Shown: positions 1-9,326, counted from the stretch's first letter. The stretch is 64,000 nt of DNA from Ornithinibacillus massiliensis (GCF_018310345.1 NZ_JAGXBY010000005.1:235075-299074), one strand, 5' to 3'. A program made the numbers and translations. Notes: generated by a model from the letters alone, not told the origin.

Positions 1-10
1 AGCGTGAAAA

Positions 11-242
11 GGTAACAGAGGGGTTATCTCAGTGCCCAAAATGAGGAAGGAAAGCAGAAAAAGGTAACAGAGGGGTTATCTCAGTGCCCTAAATGAAGAA
101 GAAAAGCGTGAAAAGGTAACAGAGGGGTTATCTCAGTGCCCTAAATGAGGAGGAAAAGCAGAAAAAGGTAACAGAGGGATTATCTCAGTGACCTAAATGA
201 GGAGGAAAAGCAGAAAAGGTAACAGAAGGAGCATCTGTTACC
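11..242. repeat. Tandem 52-bp repeat array (four copies plus a terminal half copy)
   Basis: Units beginning GGTAACAGAGG start at 11, 63, 115, 167 and 218, giving periods of 52, 52, 52 and 51 bp. The array probably continues to the left of the window. Within each unit GGTAAC is followed by GTTATC, which can form a short stem with a G-U pair. The last half unit is changed so that GGTAACAGA (218-226) and TCTGTTACC (234-242) form a perfect 9-bp hairpin. The unit is not a multiple of three and has stops in all frames, so it is not coding. There are no CRISPR-like unique spacers. Apart from the hairpin at 306-348 I see nothing else before the promoter at 480. Confidence 0.9.
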
Positions 243-305
243 CAATTGAGCAAGGAAATCCCCTCCCTTTTTAACTAATTGGAAATGATCTGCAAGCATA
301 AGAAC

Positions 306-348
306 AAAAAAACCACATTCGCTAGATACGAGCAAATGTGGGTTTTTA
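306..348. terminator. Hairpin, probable bidirectional terminator
   Basis: A-run plus CCACATT (306-319) pairs with AATGTGG plus T-run (335-348), a 14-nt-per-arm stem with one mismatch and T-rich flanks. It probably ends a gene lying to the left of the window. Confidence 0.55.
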
Positions 349-479
349 CTTTACTAACTTGATAAATTGGTGATCTTCTACTACCCTTCTATTCTAGTAA
401 GTAACAGAAGATTTCTCCGTTTAACCATACGAAATTTTATCTCCTTGTGTATACAAACACTAGATATTTCAAAAAAGTA

Positions 480-508
480 TTGAATAAAAATCAATAAAGT
501 GGTATAAA
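480..508 (+). promoter_or_regulatory. Sigma-A promoter for the amidohydrolase-art operon
   Basis: TTGAAT (480-485), a 17-bp spacer and TATAAA (503-508) lie 42 bp before the start codon of the amidohydrolase gene. Confidence 0.6.
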
Positions 509-550
509 TATACATATTAATTAATAATAATACACAAAGGTGAATGAGAC

Positions 551-1708
551 ATGAAACAATTATTGAAGGATGAACTCCAAGGTATTGAACAAGATTTATG
601 GGATATTTGTAAGCAAATGTATGATCATCCAGAGTTAGGTGATCAAGAGTATGAATCTATGAAACTTCTAACCTCTCTATTGGAGAAACATAGTTTTTCT
701 ATTGAAACAGGAATTGTTGGACGACCAACTGCTTTTAAGGCGGAATATACAAGTGGAAAGCCTGGTCCGAAAATTGCCTACCTTGCTGAATATGATGCAC
801 TTCCGGGGGTTGGTCATGGCTGTGGGCATAATTTAATCGGGACGATGAGTGTTGGAGCAGGAATCACGCTTAGTAAAGTGATTCAGGAAATCGGAGGAAG
901 TGTGGTTGTTCTTGGTACACCAGCAGAAGAAACAAATGGTGCTAAAGTACCGATGAGTGAGCAAGGAGTATTTGACGATATGGATGTTGCGATGATATTA
1001 CATCCTAGTGATCAGTCCTATGTTAGTGGAGAGTCCCTTGCCATGGATGCAATTCAATTTGCGTATTCTGGAAAAGCCTCTCATGCAGCGGCATCCCCAG
1101 AGAAAGGGATTAATGCGCTAGATAGTGTTATTCAATTGTTCAACGGTATAAATGCTTTAAGGGAACACCTTCCGACTGATGTACGTATCCATGGCGTTAT
1201 AACAGAGGGAGGAAAAGCGGCAAATGTCGTTCCTGATTATGCGGTGGCACAATTTTATATTCGAGCAAAAGCACGTTCTTATTTAAATGAAGTAGTGGAA
1301 AAGGTTAAGAATATAGCCACCGGTGCAGCGCTAATGGCAGGAACGACTTTGGAGATATCTAATTATGAACTTAGTTATGACGATATGATTACAAACCAGT
1401 CTTTATCAGATGCTTTTACAAAAAACTTAGCACAAACTAGTGATTTACCTATACTAGCAGCCAAGCAATCGTACGGTTCGATTGATATGGGCAATGTGAG
1501 TCAGGTTGTTCCTGCTATACATCCTTATATCGGGTTAAATAAGCCTGGTCTAGTTGCACATACAAAGCAATTTGCCGAGCAAACGATAACAGAGGATGGG
1601 TACAAAACTCTTAAATCTGGTGCATTGGCACTGGCTGGAACAGGGTTTGATATTATTACCAATAAAGATTTACTAGAGTCAATCAAGAGTGAATTTGAAA
1701 CAAGGTGA
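551..1708 (+). CDS. M20 family amidohydrolase/peptidase (M20D type)
   Basis: A 385-residue cytoplasmic zinc-dependent hydrolase of the M20 family, which cleaves N-acyl or peptide bonds of amino acid derivatives. Visible motifs are GHGCGHN around residues 88-94 (metal-binding Cys and His) and PAEE around 124-127 (catalytic glutamate pair), with a central dimerisation domain and a C-terminal metal-binding histidine region. The ATG at 551 follows AAAGGTG. It heads an apparent operon with an arginine-type ABC transporter, so it probably deacylates an imported amino acid conjugate. A loose parallel is the B. subtilis yxe cluster, where an M20 enzyme (YxeP) accompanies an amino acid transporter. 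The exact substrate cannot be read from the sequence. Confidence 0.9.
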   Translation: MKQLLKDELQGIEQDLWDICKQMYDHPELGDQEYESMKLLTSLLEKHSFSIETGIVGRPTAFKAEYTSGKPGPKIAYLAEYDALPGVGHGCGHNLIGTMSVGAGITLSKVIQEIGGSVVVLGTPAEETNGAKVPMSEQGVFDDMDVAMILHPSDQSYVSGESLAMDAIQFAYSGKASHAAASPEKGINALDSVIQLFNGINALREHLPTDVRIHGVITEGGKAANVVPDYAVAQFYIRAKARSYLNEVVEKVKNIATGAALMAGTTLEISNYELSYDDMITNQSLSDAFTKNLAQTSDLPILAAKQSYGSIDMGNVSQVVPAIHPYIGLNKPGLVAHTKQFAEQTITEDGYKTLKSGALALAGTGFDIITNKDLLESIKSEFETR

Positions 1709-1771
1709 TTTTTTATACGTACTTATGCATAATTAATCAATATTATCAATGTTTATAAAGGGAGAGAATTC

Positions 1772-2542
1772 ATGATGAAAAAAACACTACTTACTTTGGT
1801 GGGAATTGTACTACTTACCTTCTTAGCTGCTTGTAACGCAGGAGAAGCGAGCTCTACTAATAAAGAGGAGAAAAAGGTATTGAAAATGGCTACATCTGCA
1901 GATTTTCCACCATTTGAATCCTATGACGAACAAGGTAATTTTACGGGCTTTGATGTGGAATTAGCGCAGGCTATTGCAGATGAATTAGGTTATGAATTAA
2001 AGATTCAAGATATGGATTTTGATGGGTTGATTGGTTCCCTGCAAGCAAAACGTGTGGACATCGTACTTGCTGGCATGAGTGCAACAGAGGAGAGACGGGA
2101 GAATGTTGATTTTTCTGAACCGTATCATCGTTCAGGGGAAATGTTTATAGCAAAAGCAGATCAGCAAATGGAAGACCTTTCTAACTTAGAAGGAAAAGTA
2201 GTAGGTGTGCAGTTAGGGACGATTCAAGAAGAGGGTGCTGAAAAATTAGCGGAGGAATACGGGTTTGAAGTGAAAAAAGTAGATAGTGCCAATATTTTAG
2301 TTCAGGAATTGAACTCTAATCGTATTGATGTGGCATATATGGATAAAACCGTAGCTACAGGATACATTACCTCTCAAGGCTTTACAGGATTTGATGACCC
2401 AACCACTAGTTCTCCAGGGATGGCAATTGCTTTTCCAAAAGGGAGTGAGCTGGTAGAAGAGGTCAATGCCATTTTAAAACAGTTTGAAGAGGATGGAACA
2501 CTAACAGCTTTAGAAGATAAATGGTTATCTGAGTATAAGTAA
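1772..2542 (+). CDS. artP: Amino acid ABC transporter substrate-binding lipoprotein (ArtP-like)
   Basis: A 256-residue solute-binding protein of SBP family 3. It has an N-terminal signal peptide with lipobox LAAC (Cys21), so the mature protein is anchored to the outer face of the membrane. The segments SADFPPFE, GFDVELAQAIADELG and DGLIGSLQAKRVDIVL are typical of polar amino acid binders and closely resemble B. subtilis ArtP (YqiX). A GGGAGAG ribosome binding site precedes the ATG pair at 1772/1775. It is followed by permease and ATPase genes of the same family and preceded by an M20 hydrolase, so arginine or a derivatised polar amino acid is the likely ligand. The substrate is inferred from family resemblance only. 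Confidence 0.88.
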   Translation: MMKKTLLTLVGIVLLTFLAACNAGEASSTNKEEKKVLKMATSADFPPFESYDEQGNFTGFDVELAQAIADELGYELKIQDMDFDGLIGSLQAKRVDIVLAGMSATEERRENVDFSEPYHRSGEMFIAKADQQMEDLSNLEGKVVGVQLGTIQEEGAEKLAEEYGFEVKKVDSANILVQELNSNRIDVAYMDKTVATGYITSQGFTGFDDPTTSSPGMAIAFPKGSELVEEVNAILKQFEEDGTLTALEDKWLSEYK

Positions 2543-2572
2543 TTTTACAGCGAGAGAGTGAGGTGTGAAGGC

Positions 2573-3232
2573 ATGAATTTGGACTTTAGCCAGATTGTGC
2601 CTTCAATTCCTTTTATTTTAGAAGGAATTGGAGCAACATTAAAGTTTGTTAGTGTATCCATTATCGTTGGTTTCATACTAGGAACAATATTAGCTTTATT
2701 TAAAATTAGTAAAAAGAAATGGCTGAAATGGCCAGCGGATTGTTATACATCGATTTTTCGTGGGACGCCATTAATATTACAATTAATGATCATTCATTAT
2801 GCTGTTCCACAATTATTTGCCTATGATATACCAGTGTTTTTAAGTGCAGTGCTAGCATTCGGACTTAATTCTGCTGCGTATGTATCAGAAATTATCAGGG
2901 CAGGTATTATGGCTGTTGATAAAGGACAAGTAGAGGCAGCGGAGGCGCTAGGTGTAGGGTTTAGACCAATGATGGTAAATATTATCCTTCCACAAGCAAC
3001 CAAAAATATATTACCTGCATTAATGAATGAGTTTATTACGTTAACGAAGGAATCGGCACTAGTTTCTACAATCGGTTATATGGATTTAATGCGACGAGCG
3101 GAGATTGTCGGAGCGCAACTTTATCGTAACTTTGAACCACTGTTAGTTGCTGGTCTTATTTATTGGGTCATGATATTTATCCTAACTAATATCGGTAGTT
3201 GGGTCGAACGGAGGATGAGGCAAAGTGATTAA
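2573..3232 (+). CDS. artQ: Amino acid ABC transporter permease (ArtQ-like)
   Basis: A hydrophobic permease of the HisM/ArtQ family with about five membrane segments and the EAA loop (EAAEALGVG) that contacts the ATPase. A GTG at 2558 is in frame, but the ATG at 2573 has AGGTG at good spacing and yields 219 residues, which I recall as the size of B. subtilis ArtQ. Its 3' end overlaps the ATPase gene by 8 bp, which indicates translational coupling. It forms the membrane channel of the art importer. Confidence 0.88.
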   Translation: MNLDFSQIVPSIPFILEGIGATLKFVSVSIIVGFILGTILALFKISKKKWLKWPADCYTSIFRGTPLILQLMIIHYAVPQLFAYDIPVFLSAVLAFGLNSAAYVSEIIRAGIMAVDKGQVEAAEALGVGFRPMMVNIILPQATKNILPALMNEFITLTKESALVSTIGYMDLMRRAEIVGAQLYRNFEPLLVAGLIYWVMIFILTNIGSWVERRMRQSD

Positions 3233-3947
3233 GACAATCGATCTTACTAAATCATTTGGAGATAACCTAGTATTAAAAGACATTACTACTACGATTGATC
3301 AAGGAGAGGTTGTTGCTATAATTGGTCCTTCTGGTTCTGGTAAATCAACCTTTCTACGTTGCATCAATTTATTAGAGGACCCAACAGGTGGCTTTATTTG
3401 GATCAAGGATAAGGAATTAACCAAACCTCAAGTGAATAAATTAGCGATAAGAAAAAATATTGGCATGGTATTTCAGCATTTTCATTTGTTTCCTCATATG
3501 ACTGTATTAGAAAATGTTACGTATGCTCCAATAAAAGTAAAGCATATGAAAAAGGATCTAGCCGAGAAGCTTGCGAAGGAACTACTTGCAAAAGTTGGGT
3601 TAACTGAAAAAGTAAATGCCTATCCAAATCGTTTGTCAGGTGGACAAAAGCAGCGTGTAGCTATTGCAAGAGCTTTGGCGATGGATCCGGAAATTATGTT
3701 ATTTGATGAACCCACTTCAGCGCTTGATCCAGAAATGGTGAAGGAAGTATTAGACGTTATGAAGGACCTCGCACAAACCGGTATGACAATGGTTGTTGTC
3801 ACACACGAAATGAATTTTGCCAAAGAAGTAGCGGATCGAATATTTTTTATGGATGAAGGTCAGATAGTAGAAGAAGGGAAGCCAAAGGATTTCTTTTCTA
3901 AGCCAAAGACAAAAAGAGCAGAAGACTTTTTATCGAAAGTGCTTTAA
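3225..3947 (+). CDS. artR: Amino acid ABC transporter ATP-binding protein (ArtR-like)
   Basis: A 240-residue ATPase. It contains Walker A (GPSGSGKST, near residue 33), Q-loop (MVFQH), signature (LSGGQKQR), Walker B ([14 protein letters not shown]) and H-loop (VVTHE) motifs. It closely resembles B. subtilis ArtR (YqiZ, also 240 residues). The start is GTG at 3225 with GGAGGATGAGG just upstream, inside the end of artQ. It powers import by the art transporter and is the last gene before a strong bidirectional terminator. Confidence 0.9.
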   Translation: MIKTIDLTKSFGDNLVLKDITTTIDQGEVVAIIGPSGSGKSTFLRCINLLEDPTGGFIWIKDKELTKPQVNKLAIRKNIGMVFQHFHLFPHMTVLENVTYAPIKVKHMKKDLAEKLAKELLAKVGLTEKVNAYPNRLSGGQKQRVAIARALAMDPEIMLFDEPTSALDPEMVKEVLDVMKDLAQTGMTMVVVTHEMNFAKEVADRIFFMDEGQIVEEGKPKDFFSKPKTKRAEDFLSKVL

Positions 3948-3980
3948 AAAACGCGGGCGAGCAAGTCTCACCCGCGTTTT
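3947..3980. terminator. Bidirectional terminator between artR and the peroxidase gene
   Basis: AAAACGCGGG-GAG (3947-3961) pairs with CTC-CCCGCGTTTT (3967-3980), flanked by A and T runs. It can end the convergent art operon and glutathione peroxidase transcripts. Confidence 0.85.
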
Positions 3981-3981
3981 A

Positions 3982-4458
3982 TTATCCTAATAACTTAACA
4001 ACGTCTTTCTCTATTTTATCGGGTGTTGTTTGTGGGGCAAAGCGTTTTGCGACATTGCCATTTTGATCGACTAAGAATTTAGTAAAATTCCATTTAATAT
4101 CTTCCGACAAAAAGCCCTTTGCCTCGCTTGTTAAATGTTTAAACAATGGATGCGCATCTGGACCCTTTACATTGATTTTCTCAAACATTTGGAATGTAAC
4201 CCCATAGTTCATTTTGCAAACCTCTGCTATTTCCTCTCCTGAGCCTGGCTCTTGATTACCAAATTGGTCACAAGGAAAGCCGAGAATTTCCAAACCTTTA
4301 TTCTGATAGGTTTTATATAGTCTTTGTAGTCCTTCAAATTGAGGAGTAAATCCACATTTACTTGCGGTATTCACTATCAGTAAAACTTTACCTTTATAAT
4401 CACTTAGATTCTTAGTTGCACCTTGCAATGTAACTGCGGAAAATTCATATATACTCAT
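3982..4458 (-). CDS. bsaA: Glutathione peroxidase family thiol peroxidase
   Basis: A 158-residue peroxidase of the GPx family that reduces hydrogen peroxide and organic peroxides. The catalytic cysteine is in [11 protein letters not shown] (about Cys35). The conserved [12 protein letters not shown] block (around 66-75) and WNFTKFLVD block (around 122-130) supply the Gln, Trp and Asn of the active site. Bacillus homologues are called BsaA or Gpo and probably use thioredoxin or bacillithiol as reductant; that is family knowledge. A purine-rich ribosome binding site (GGAGGGG) precedes the ATG. It appears monocistronic, between terminators at both ends. Confidence 0.93.
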   Translation of the reverse strand: MSIYEFSAVTLQGATKNLSDYKGKVLLIVNTASKCGFTPQFEGLQRLYKTYQNKGLEILGFPCDQFGNQEPGSGEEIAEVCKMNYGVTFQMFEKINVKGPDAHPLFKHLTSEAKGFLSEDIKWNFTKFLVDQNGNVAKRFAPQTTPDKIEKDVVKLLG

Positions 4459-4515
4459 GGTATAATTCCCCTCCTTAAATTCATCATAGCAAATGGATGG
4501 GATTAATAAAAATAA

Positions 4516-4540
4516 AAAAGACGACCATTGGCCGTCTTTT
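4516..4540 (-). terminator. Terminator of trhO
   Basis: AAAAGACG (4516-4523) pairs with CGTCTTTT (4533-4540), with an inner CC/GG pairing and a T-rich run on the minus strand after the stem. Confidence 0.75.
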
Positions 4541-4546
4541 CACCAC

Positions 4547-5515
4547 TTATTGAGCTACCTTTTCTTCTAGGGCAATGATTGCTAGTCTGCGATCAATTTC
4601 CTCTTGAGTTAGGTTATGCTCTTGTACATATAGATTTCTTGGGTGTACACGGCATTCATGTGTACAACCACGCATATATTTATGCTCATTTTCTTCTGAG
4701 CAGAGAATTTGTTTATTACATTCAGGGTTAGCACAATTTACAAAACGTTCACATGGCTTCCCATCGAAGTAATCCTTACCAACAACAACATGTTCTTTAC
4801 GGTTAATGTCTACAGCAATACGTTCGTCAAACACATAGCATTTCCCATCCCATAGCTCACCTTGAACTTCAGGGTCTTTACCATATGTTACAATCCCGCC
4901 GTGAAGCTGTGCAACATCTTCAAAACCTTCTTTAATCATCCAACCAGTGAATTTCTCACAGCGAATCCCACCTGTGCAGTACATTAAAATCTTCTTACCT
5001 TCAATAAGGTGTCTGTTTTTACGTACCCATTCTGGTAGCTCGCGGAAGTTATCGATGTCAGGGTTAAGTGCACCACGGAAATGACCTAATTCATATTCAT
5101 AGTCATTACGAGTATCCACTATAACAACGTCATCACGTTCCATTGCTTCACGCCACTCTTTTGGCGTTAGGAATTCACCAGTTAATTCTTTTGGATCAGG
5201 ATTTTCTTCTTCATCTAAACGAAGCGTTACTAACTCTTTACGTGGGCGAACATGCATTTTCTTGAAGGCATGACCTTCATGCTCGTCTACTTTAAATGTT
5301 AAATCAGCAAAGCGAGGGTCATTGTGCATCATTTCCATGTACTTGTTTGTGCTTTCCACGGTTCCAGATACAGTACCGTTAATTCCCTCTTTCGCAACTA
5401 ATACTCTTCCTTTTAATCCGACTTCCTTACAAAAGGCTAAATGTTCTTTTGCAAAAGTTTCCGGATCTTCGATGTCTACATACTTGTAGTATAATAAAAC
5501 TCGATAATCTCCCAT
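4547..5515 (-). CDS. trhO: tRNA uridine(34) hydroxylase, rhodanese-like (TrhO)
   Basis: About 322 residues of the YceA/YbfQ (formerly UPF0176) family. TrhO makes 5-hydroxyuridine at the wobble position 34 of tRNAs, a step toward mo5U/cmo5U. The N-terminal domain is acylphosphatase-like, and a central rhodanese domain carries the catalytic cysteine in [15 protein letters not shown] cysteine-rich C-terminal region ([15 protein letters not shown]) probably binds zinc. Longer in-frame starts (5527 GTG, 5521 ATG) exist, but the AGGTGG ribosome binding site at 5529-5524 has proper 8-nt spacing only to the ATG at 5515. Confidence 0.92.
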   Translation of the reverse strand: MGDYRVLLYYKYVDIEDPETFAKEHLAFCKEVGLKGRVLVAKEGINGTVSGTVESTNKYMEMMHNDPRFADLTFKVDEHEGHAFKKMHVRPRKELVTLRLDEEENPDPKELTGEFLTPKEWREAMERDDVVIVDTRNDYEYELGHFRGALNPDIDNFRELPEWVRKNRHLIEGKKILMYCTGGIRCEKFTGWMIKEGFEDVAQLHGGIVTYGKDPEVQGELWDGKCYVFDERIAVDINRKEHVVVGKDYFDGKPCERFVNCANPECNKQILCSEENEHKYMRGCTHECRVHPRNLYVQEHNLTQEEIDRRLAIIALEEKVAQ

Positions 5516-5908
5516 TTTCATTACCACCTATCATTCATATTTGCAAGATATAAATGTTGGTAGTCGCTATTTACTTTTTATAATCTTGCAAGTGTATAGT
5601 TTAACAAGTTTTTAGTGGAAATTCAACTGCTTTTTGAGTAGTAAGTTTATCTGTTTTGTTACGTTTTCACTTGTTTATTATTCAATTGCTTTTATTTTGC
5701 ATAAAATTCAAGTTGTCTAATAATTTTTTGAATTTTTTTAAGTAAAACATTCTCATTCACTTGATTTTTTCTATTCAAAGGGGTAAAGTATAGGTAGCAA
5801 AAGGTAATTGAAATTAGTAATACTTTACGATCTCTTTATCCGAAGTAGGTGTAAAAGTATTAGGGTTCAATTGTACTTTGCAAGCTATTTGATAAGGAGG
5901 TCATATAA
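5516..5908. other. Divergent intergenic region upstream of trhO and csp
   Basis: About 390 bp with no convincing open frame. It holds the divergent control regions. For csp the best sigma-A-like match is TTGATT (5761-5766), 17 bp, TAAAGT (5784-5789), which would give a leader of about 110 nt. A long leader is normal for cold shock genes, where it controls mRNA stability and translation. The promoter call is weak. Confidence 0.4.
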
Positions 5909-6106
5909 ATGACTGGTAAAGTAAAATGGTTTAACGCAGAAAAAGGTTTCGGTTTCATCGAGCGCGAAGACGGTGACGATGTATTCGTACACTTCTCAGC
6001 TATTCAATCTGAAGGTTTCAAAACTCTTGAAGAAGGTCAAGACGTTGAATTTGAAATCGTTGAAGGTAACCGTGGACCACAAGCAGCTAACGTTGTTAAA
6101 CTTTAA
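5909..6106 (+). CDS. Cold shock protein (CspA family)
   Basis: A 65-residue single cold shock domain with both RNA-binding motifs, KGFGFIE (RNP1) and VFVHF (RNP2). It acts as a nucleic acid chaperone that melts RNA secondary structure in the cytoplasm. The ribosome binding site AAGGAGG is very strong and the codons are highly optimised, as expected for an abundant protein. It is B. subtilis CspB/CspD-like; which paralogue cannot be decided. It is monocistronic, with a strong terminator directly after. Confidence 0.96.
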   Translation: MTGKVKWFNAEKGFGFIEREDGDDVFVHFSAIQSEGFKTLEEGQDVEFEIVEGNRGPQAANVVKL

Positions 6107-6122
6107 TTAAAAACACAACTAC

Positions 6123-6155
6123 AAGGCTTATCTCAAGTGAGATAAGCCTTTTTAT
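6123..6155 (+). terminator. Intrinsic terminator of csp
   Basis: AAGGCTTATCTC (6123-6134) and GAGATAAGCCTT (6139-6150) form a perfect 12-bp stem followed by a T run. Confidence 0.92.
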
Positions 6156-6178
6156 ATAGTATAAGCTGAGGTGAGGGG

Positions 6179-6853
6179 ATGAATTCCTTTAATTGGACCG
6201 TAAAGTCAAAGCAAGAATGGAATGATCGGGCAGACTTTTGGAATAGTCGAAGCAAAAGCATGTGGGATAGTGGTAGTAGAAGAGATATCATTCCATTTTT
6301 AACTAGTCACCTTCATAGCCAAGCTAAAGTATTAGATGTTGGTTGTGGGGACGGCTATGGAACCTATAAGCTGCATGCATTAGGCTATGATGCTGTTGGT
6401 GTAGATATTTCAGAAGAGATGATTGCCTATGCTAAAAAGCGTGGCACTACCATTCCTTTTTACGTCGCGGATGCATCGAACCTACCAGTGGAAATAGAAT
6501 CGGTAGATGCTATTTTAAGTATTAATGTATTAGAATGGGTTGAAGTACCAGCTATTGCGCTACAGGAATTAAAAAGGGTGTTAAGAAAGGGAGGACTTCT
6601 TTGTGTAGGAATCCTAGGTCCAACTGCAGGACCAAGGGCGACTGGTTTTCGGAAAGTGTATGGTGAAAAGACTATTAGTAATTCGATGATGCCTTGGGAA
6701 TTTCAAAAGCTTGCAATAGAAATGGGCTTTGAATTGGAGGATGAACTAGCCGTGTACAAAGAAGGCGTAACAGAACGTCATTATGAAGGATTATCTACTC
6801 AGCTCAAACAAGCAATAAGCTTTATGTGGGTATTTTTGTTACGAAAAAAGTAG
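6179..6853 (+). CDS. Class I SAM-dependent methyltransferase
   Basis: A 224-residue methyltransferase of the Methyltransf_11/25 type. Motif I for SAM binding is VLDVGCGDGYG (around residue 51), followed by GVDISEEMI (the acidic ribose-binding position) and the post-I motif near ADASNLPVE. The substrate is unknown. GAGGTGAGGGG lies directly before the ATG. It probably forms a two-gene unit with the small gene that follows within 10 bp. Confidence 0.85.
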   Translation: MNSFNWTVKSKQEWNDRADFWNSRSKSMWDSGSRRDIIPFLTSHLHSQAKVLDVGCGDGYGTYKLHALGYDAVGVDISEEMIAYAKKRGTTIPFYVADASNLPVEIESVDAILSINVLEWVEVPAIALQELKRVLRKGGLLCVGILGPTAGPRATGFRKVYGEKTISNSMMPWEFQKLAIEMGFELEDELAVYKEGVTERHYEGLSTQLKQAISFMWVFLLRKK

Positions 6854-6862
6854 GTGAATAAG

Positions 6863-7159
6863 TTGGATAGGAAACAACTAGAAGAACAAATTATAGAAAA
6901 ATATCAAAACGATGAAAAAATGATGATTTTAATTTTTGCGCAGTGGTGTATAAACCATGAATTAGAACCTGTTAAGCTATACCAAATGGCATACCCAGGT
7001 CAAATGAAAAATCATGCTTTAGAGGAAGCGATGGAATTAACCGTTCCCAAAAATGAAGCAGAGGATATTCCGAATGAGACCGTATTAAATGTCCTGCAGC
7101 TTTTTGGGAACGATGACTTAGCTTTTGTTGTCCAAAGTGAAATAGAAAAGTTTAAATAG
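6863..7159 (+). CDS. Small conserved hypothetical protein
   Basis: A charged, soluble protein of about 98 residues with no motif I recognise. The longest frame begins at a GTG (6854) without a ribosome binding site, while the TTG at 6863 has AGGTG at 6-nt spacing, so 6863 is preferred. It follows the methyltransferase closely and overlaps the convergent ykwC gene by 8 bp at its 3' end, with no terminator between them. Confidence 0.7.
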   Translation: MDRKQLEEQIIEKYQNDEKMMILIFAQWCINHELEPVKLYQMAYPGQMKNHALEEAMELTVPKNEAEDIPNETVLNVLQLFGNDDLAFVVQSEIEKFK

Positions 7160-8033
7160 ATGAATCGAATAATTTAATTAATGCTTGTGTACCGCTATCT
7201 TCTTCGCCCTTTTCTGCTAATTCCTCATATAACTGGAGAGATAGCGCAAGACCTGGTGTAGATAGTCCCATCTCCTCTGCAGATTCTAAGGCAATTTTCA
7301 TATCTTTAATAAAGTGTTTTACATAAAAACCTGGTGCAAGGTCTCCTTCAATCATACGTGGACCGAGCTTCGATAAGGAAAAGCTTCCGGCTGCTCCGGT
7401 AGTGATGGTATCTAGTACGCGAACAGGGTCAAGCTTGGCTTTTTTTGCATAGACAATTGCCTCACAAACCCCAATCATATTTGTCGCTATTGCGATTTGA
7501 TTACTTAACTTCGTATGCTGACCAGCACCAGCCTCACCTTGAAGAACGATATTACTGCCCATCGCTTCAAAGATTGGGTAGACTGTATCAAATGCGACTT
7601 GGTCTCCACCAACCATAATCGCCAAAGTACCATTTCTAGCACCAATATCTCCACCTGAAATCGGTGCGTCTAACGCATGTATTCCTTTTTCGGCTGCCTT
7701 ATTGTATATTTCCTTCGCTAAAGATGGCTTGGAGGTCGTCATATCAATGATATAAGTTCCGGTATTAGCATTTTCAATAATACCATTTTCACCAAAGTAC
7801 ACTTGCTCCACATCTTGTGGGTAACCGACAATGGAAATAATAACTTCTGATTCTGCTGCTAATTGGGCAACAGAGTCTTTCCATGCTGCTCCTTGCTCTA
7901 ATAACGATTGTGCTTTTTCCTTTGTTCTTGTATAAACAGCTACTGGATAGCCTGCTGAAAGAAGGTTTAAAACCATACTTTTCCCCATAACACCTGTACC
8001 AATAAATCCAATCTTTGTATCTTTTGTAAGCAT
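7152..8033 (-). CDS. ykwC: NAD(P)-dependent beta-hydroxyacid dehydrogenase (YkwC-like)
   Basis: About 293 residues of the 3-hydroxyisobutyrate dehydrogenase family. The N-terminal Rossmann motif is GFIGTGVMG. The substrate-binding DAPISGGDIGARNGTL block and the catalytic lysine in GAGQHTKLSNQI follow. The C-terminal helical domain is complete. The open frame extends 27 codons further upstream, but AGAGAGGAG is well placed only for the ATG at 8033. The enzyme oxidises a small beta-hydroxy acid to a semialdehyde or keto acid; the substrate of YkwC proteins is not settled. Confidence 0.9.
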   Translation of the reverse strand: MLTKDTKIGFIGTGVMGKSMVLNLLSAGYPVAVYTRTKEKAQSLLEQGAAWKDSVAQLAAESEVIISIVGYPQDVEQVYFGENGIIENANTGTYIIDMTTSKPSLAKEIYNKAAEKGIHALDAPISGGDIGARNGTLAIMVGGDQVAFDTVYPIFEAMGSNIVLQGEAGAGQHTKLSNQIAIATNMIGVCEAIVYAKKAKLDPVRVLDTITTGAAGSFSLSKLGPRMIEGDLAPGFYVKHFIKDMKIALESAEEMGLSTPGLALSLQLYEELAEKGEEDSGTQALIKLFDSSI

Positions 8034-8116
8034 AACATGACACTCCTCTCTAAGCTTTACTATATAATGAAAGTTAGGATTATAAAAGTGAAAACATTCT
8101 GAGGAGTTGGACAAGC

Positions 8117-8566
8117 ATGGATTGGCATATCAAGAAATTTCAAGAGTTAACAAATGATGAATTATATGAAATATTAAAGGCTAGAACAGATATTTTTGTA
8201 GTGGAGCAAGATTGTCCATATCCTGAATTAGATAACCAGGATCAAGAATCATTACATTTCTACTTAACCGTTGATGGAGAATTGGCAGCTTACATACGAT
8301 TACTCCCTAAAGGATTAAAGTATGAAAACTATGCAGCAATCGGTCGGGTATTGGTTGTGAAAAAATTCAGGTCAAATGGCTATGCTCGTCAAATAATGGA
8401 AAAAGGTATTCGGTATGTCCACGAGCAGTGGCATGAGAATGAAATCAAAATACAGGCGCAAGTGTATTTAAAGAAATTCTATGGGTCTTTCGGGTTTGAA
8501 CAAGTTTCCAAAGAATATTTAGAGGATGGCATTCCACATATTGACATGGTTCTAAAACGAAATTAA
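8117..8566 (+). CDS. GNAT family N-acetyltransferase (ElaA-like)
   Basis: A 149-residue acetyl-CoA-dependent acetyltransferase. The N-terminus (RTDIFVVEQDCPYPELD) is the hallmark of the ElaA subgroup, and the acetyl-CoA loop lies around IGRVLVVKKFRSNGYARQIM. The acceptor substrate is unknown. CTGAGGAG precedes the ATG. It is divergent from ykwC with only 83 bp between them, so the promoters must overlap there. A weak hairpin (TATGTG/CACATA near 8574-8593) may end it. Confidence 0.88.
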   Translation: MDWHIKKFQELTNDELYEILKARTDIFVVEQDCPYPELDNQDQESLHFYLTVDGELAAYIRLLPKGLKYENYAAIGRVLVVKKFRSNGYARQIMEKGIRYVHEQWHENEIKIQAQVYLKKFYGSFGFEQVSKEYLEDGIPHIDMVLKRN

Positions 8567-8647
8567 AGAATCATTATGTGCCTTTTACACATAGTATTAT
8601 TAGCAACCTTTTTCAAGTCAATCCGTTTTTATAGAGGAGGCTAATAA

Positions 8648-9322
8648 ATGATTTCAGGTGAGCAATTGAGTCAGTTTAAGCATGCATTATTAGCTCGGCA
8701 AAATGAATTGATTGACCATGTTCAGGATCATTATGGGTTGTCTCGGGAATTTATTAAAGAATCAATGGGAGAGCTATCGAATTACGATAATCACCCTGCA
8801 GACCATGGAACAGAGTTATTCGAAAGGCAAAAGGATTTAGCCCTCAATGAGCATGTTGAAAAGGAACTAGAGGAAATAAATGAAGCACTACATGCCATTG
8901 ATCAAGGAACATATGGTATTTGTCGAGAGTGCGGTGCGGATATTCCTTTGGAGCGGTTGCAAGCTATTCCTACTACAGATCGTTGTATGCATCATGCAAC
9001 GAACCATACATTTAATCGTGAACGTACGGTTGAAGAGGAAGTGTTTAGCCCAAATATTAATCCAAATGAGGTGTCCGACGAAGAACAGGTTGGCTATGAC
9101 GCCGAGGACACATGGCAGGAAGTAAGTCGTTATGGAACTTCAGAAACCGCCGCAGACTTCTATGGTGATCAAGAGGATTACGATGAGATGTATCCGAATC
9201 ATGACGAAAACGTAGGTCATGTAGAGGATATCGAGAACTTTGTAGCTGCAGACCAACATGGTAATTTCATTGGTGTAACCCCAAATCATAATAAATATGA
9301 AAATCAGCTAGAACAAGAATAA
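8648..9322 (+). CDS. yteA: TraR/DksA-type zinc finger protein, YteA family
   Basis: A 224-residue protein with a coiled-coil N-terminal part (1-85) and a DksA/TraR-type zinc finger in which Cys92, Cys95, Cys113 and His116 are the metal ligands (CRECG and CMHH). The C-terminal half is acidic. The family is annotated in Bacillus as YteA, linked to sporulation, and is distantly related to RNA polymerase-binding DksA; the molecular role is not established. AGAGGAGG precedes the ATG. It is monocistronic with its own terminator. Confidence 0.85.
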   Translation: MISGEQLSQFKHALLARQNELIDHVQDHYGLSREFIKESMGELSNYDNHPADHGTELFERQKDLALNEHVEKELEEINEALHAIDQGTYGICRECGADIPLERLQAIPTTDRCMHHATNHTFNRERTVEEEVFSPNINPNEVSDEEQVGYDAEDTWQEVSRYGTSETAADFYGDQEDYDEMYPNHDENVGHVEDIENFVAADQHGNFIGVTPNHNKYENQLEQE

Positions 9323-9326
9323 ATGG

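Noticed and set aside
1..242. CRISPR array
   Set aside because: The repeats are contiguous 52-bp units without unique spacers, and there are no cas genes.
5780..5793. Sigma-B promoter for csp (GGGTAA)
   Set aside because: No GTTT-type -35 at the required distance.
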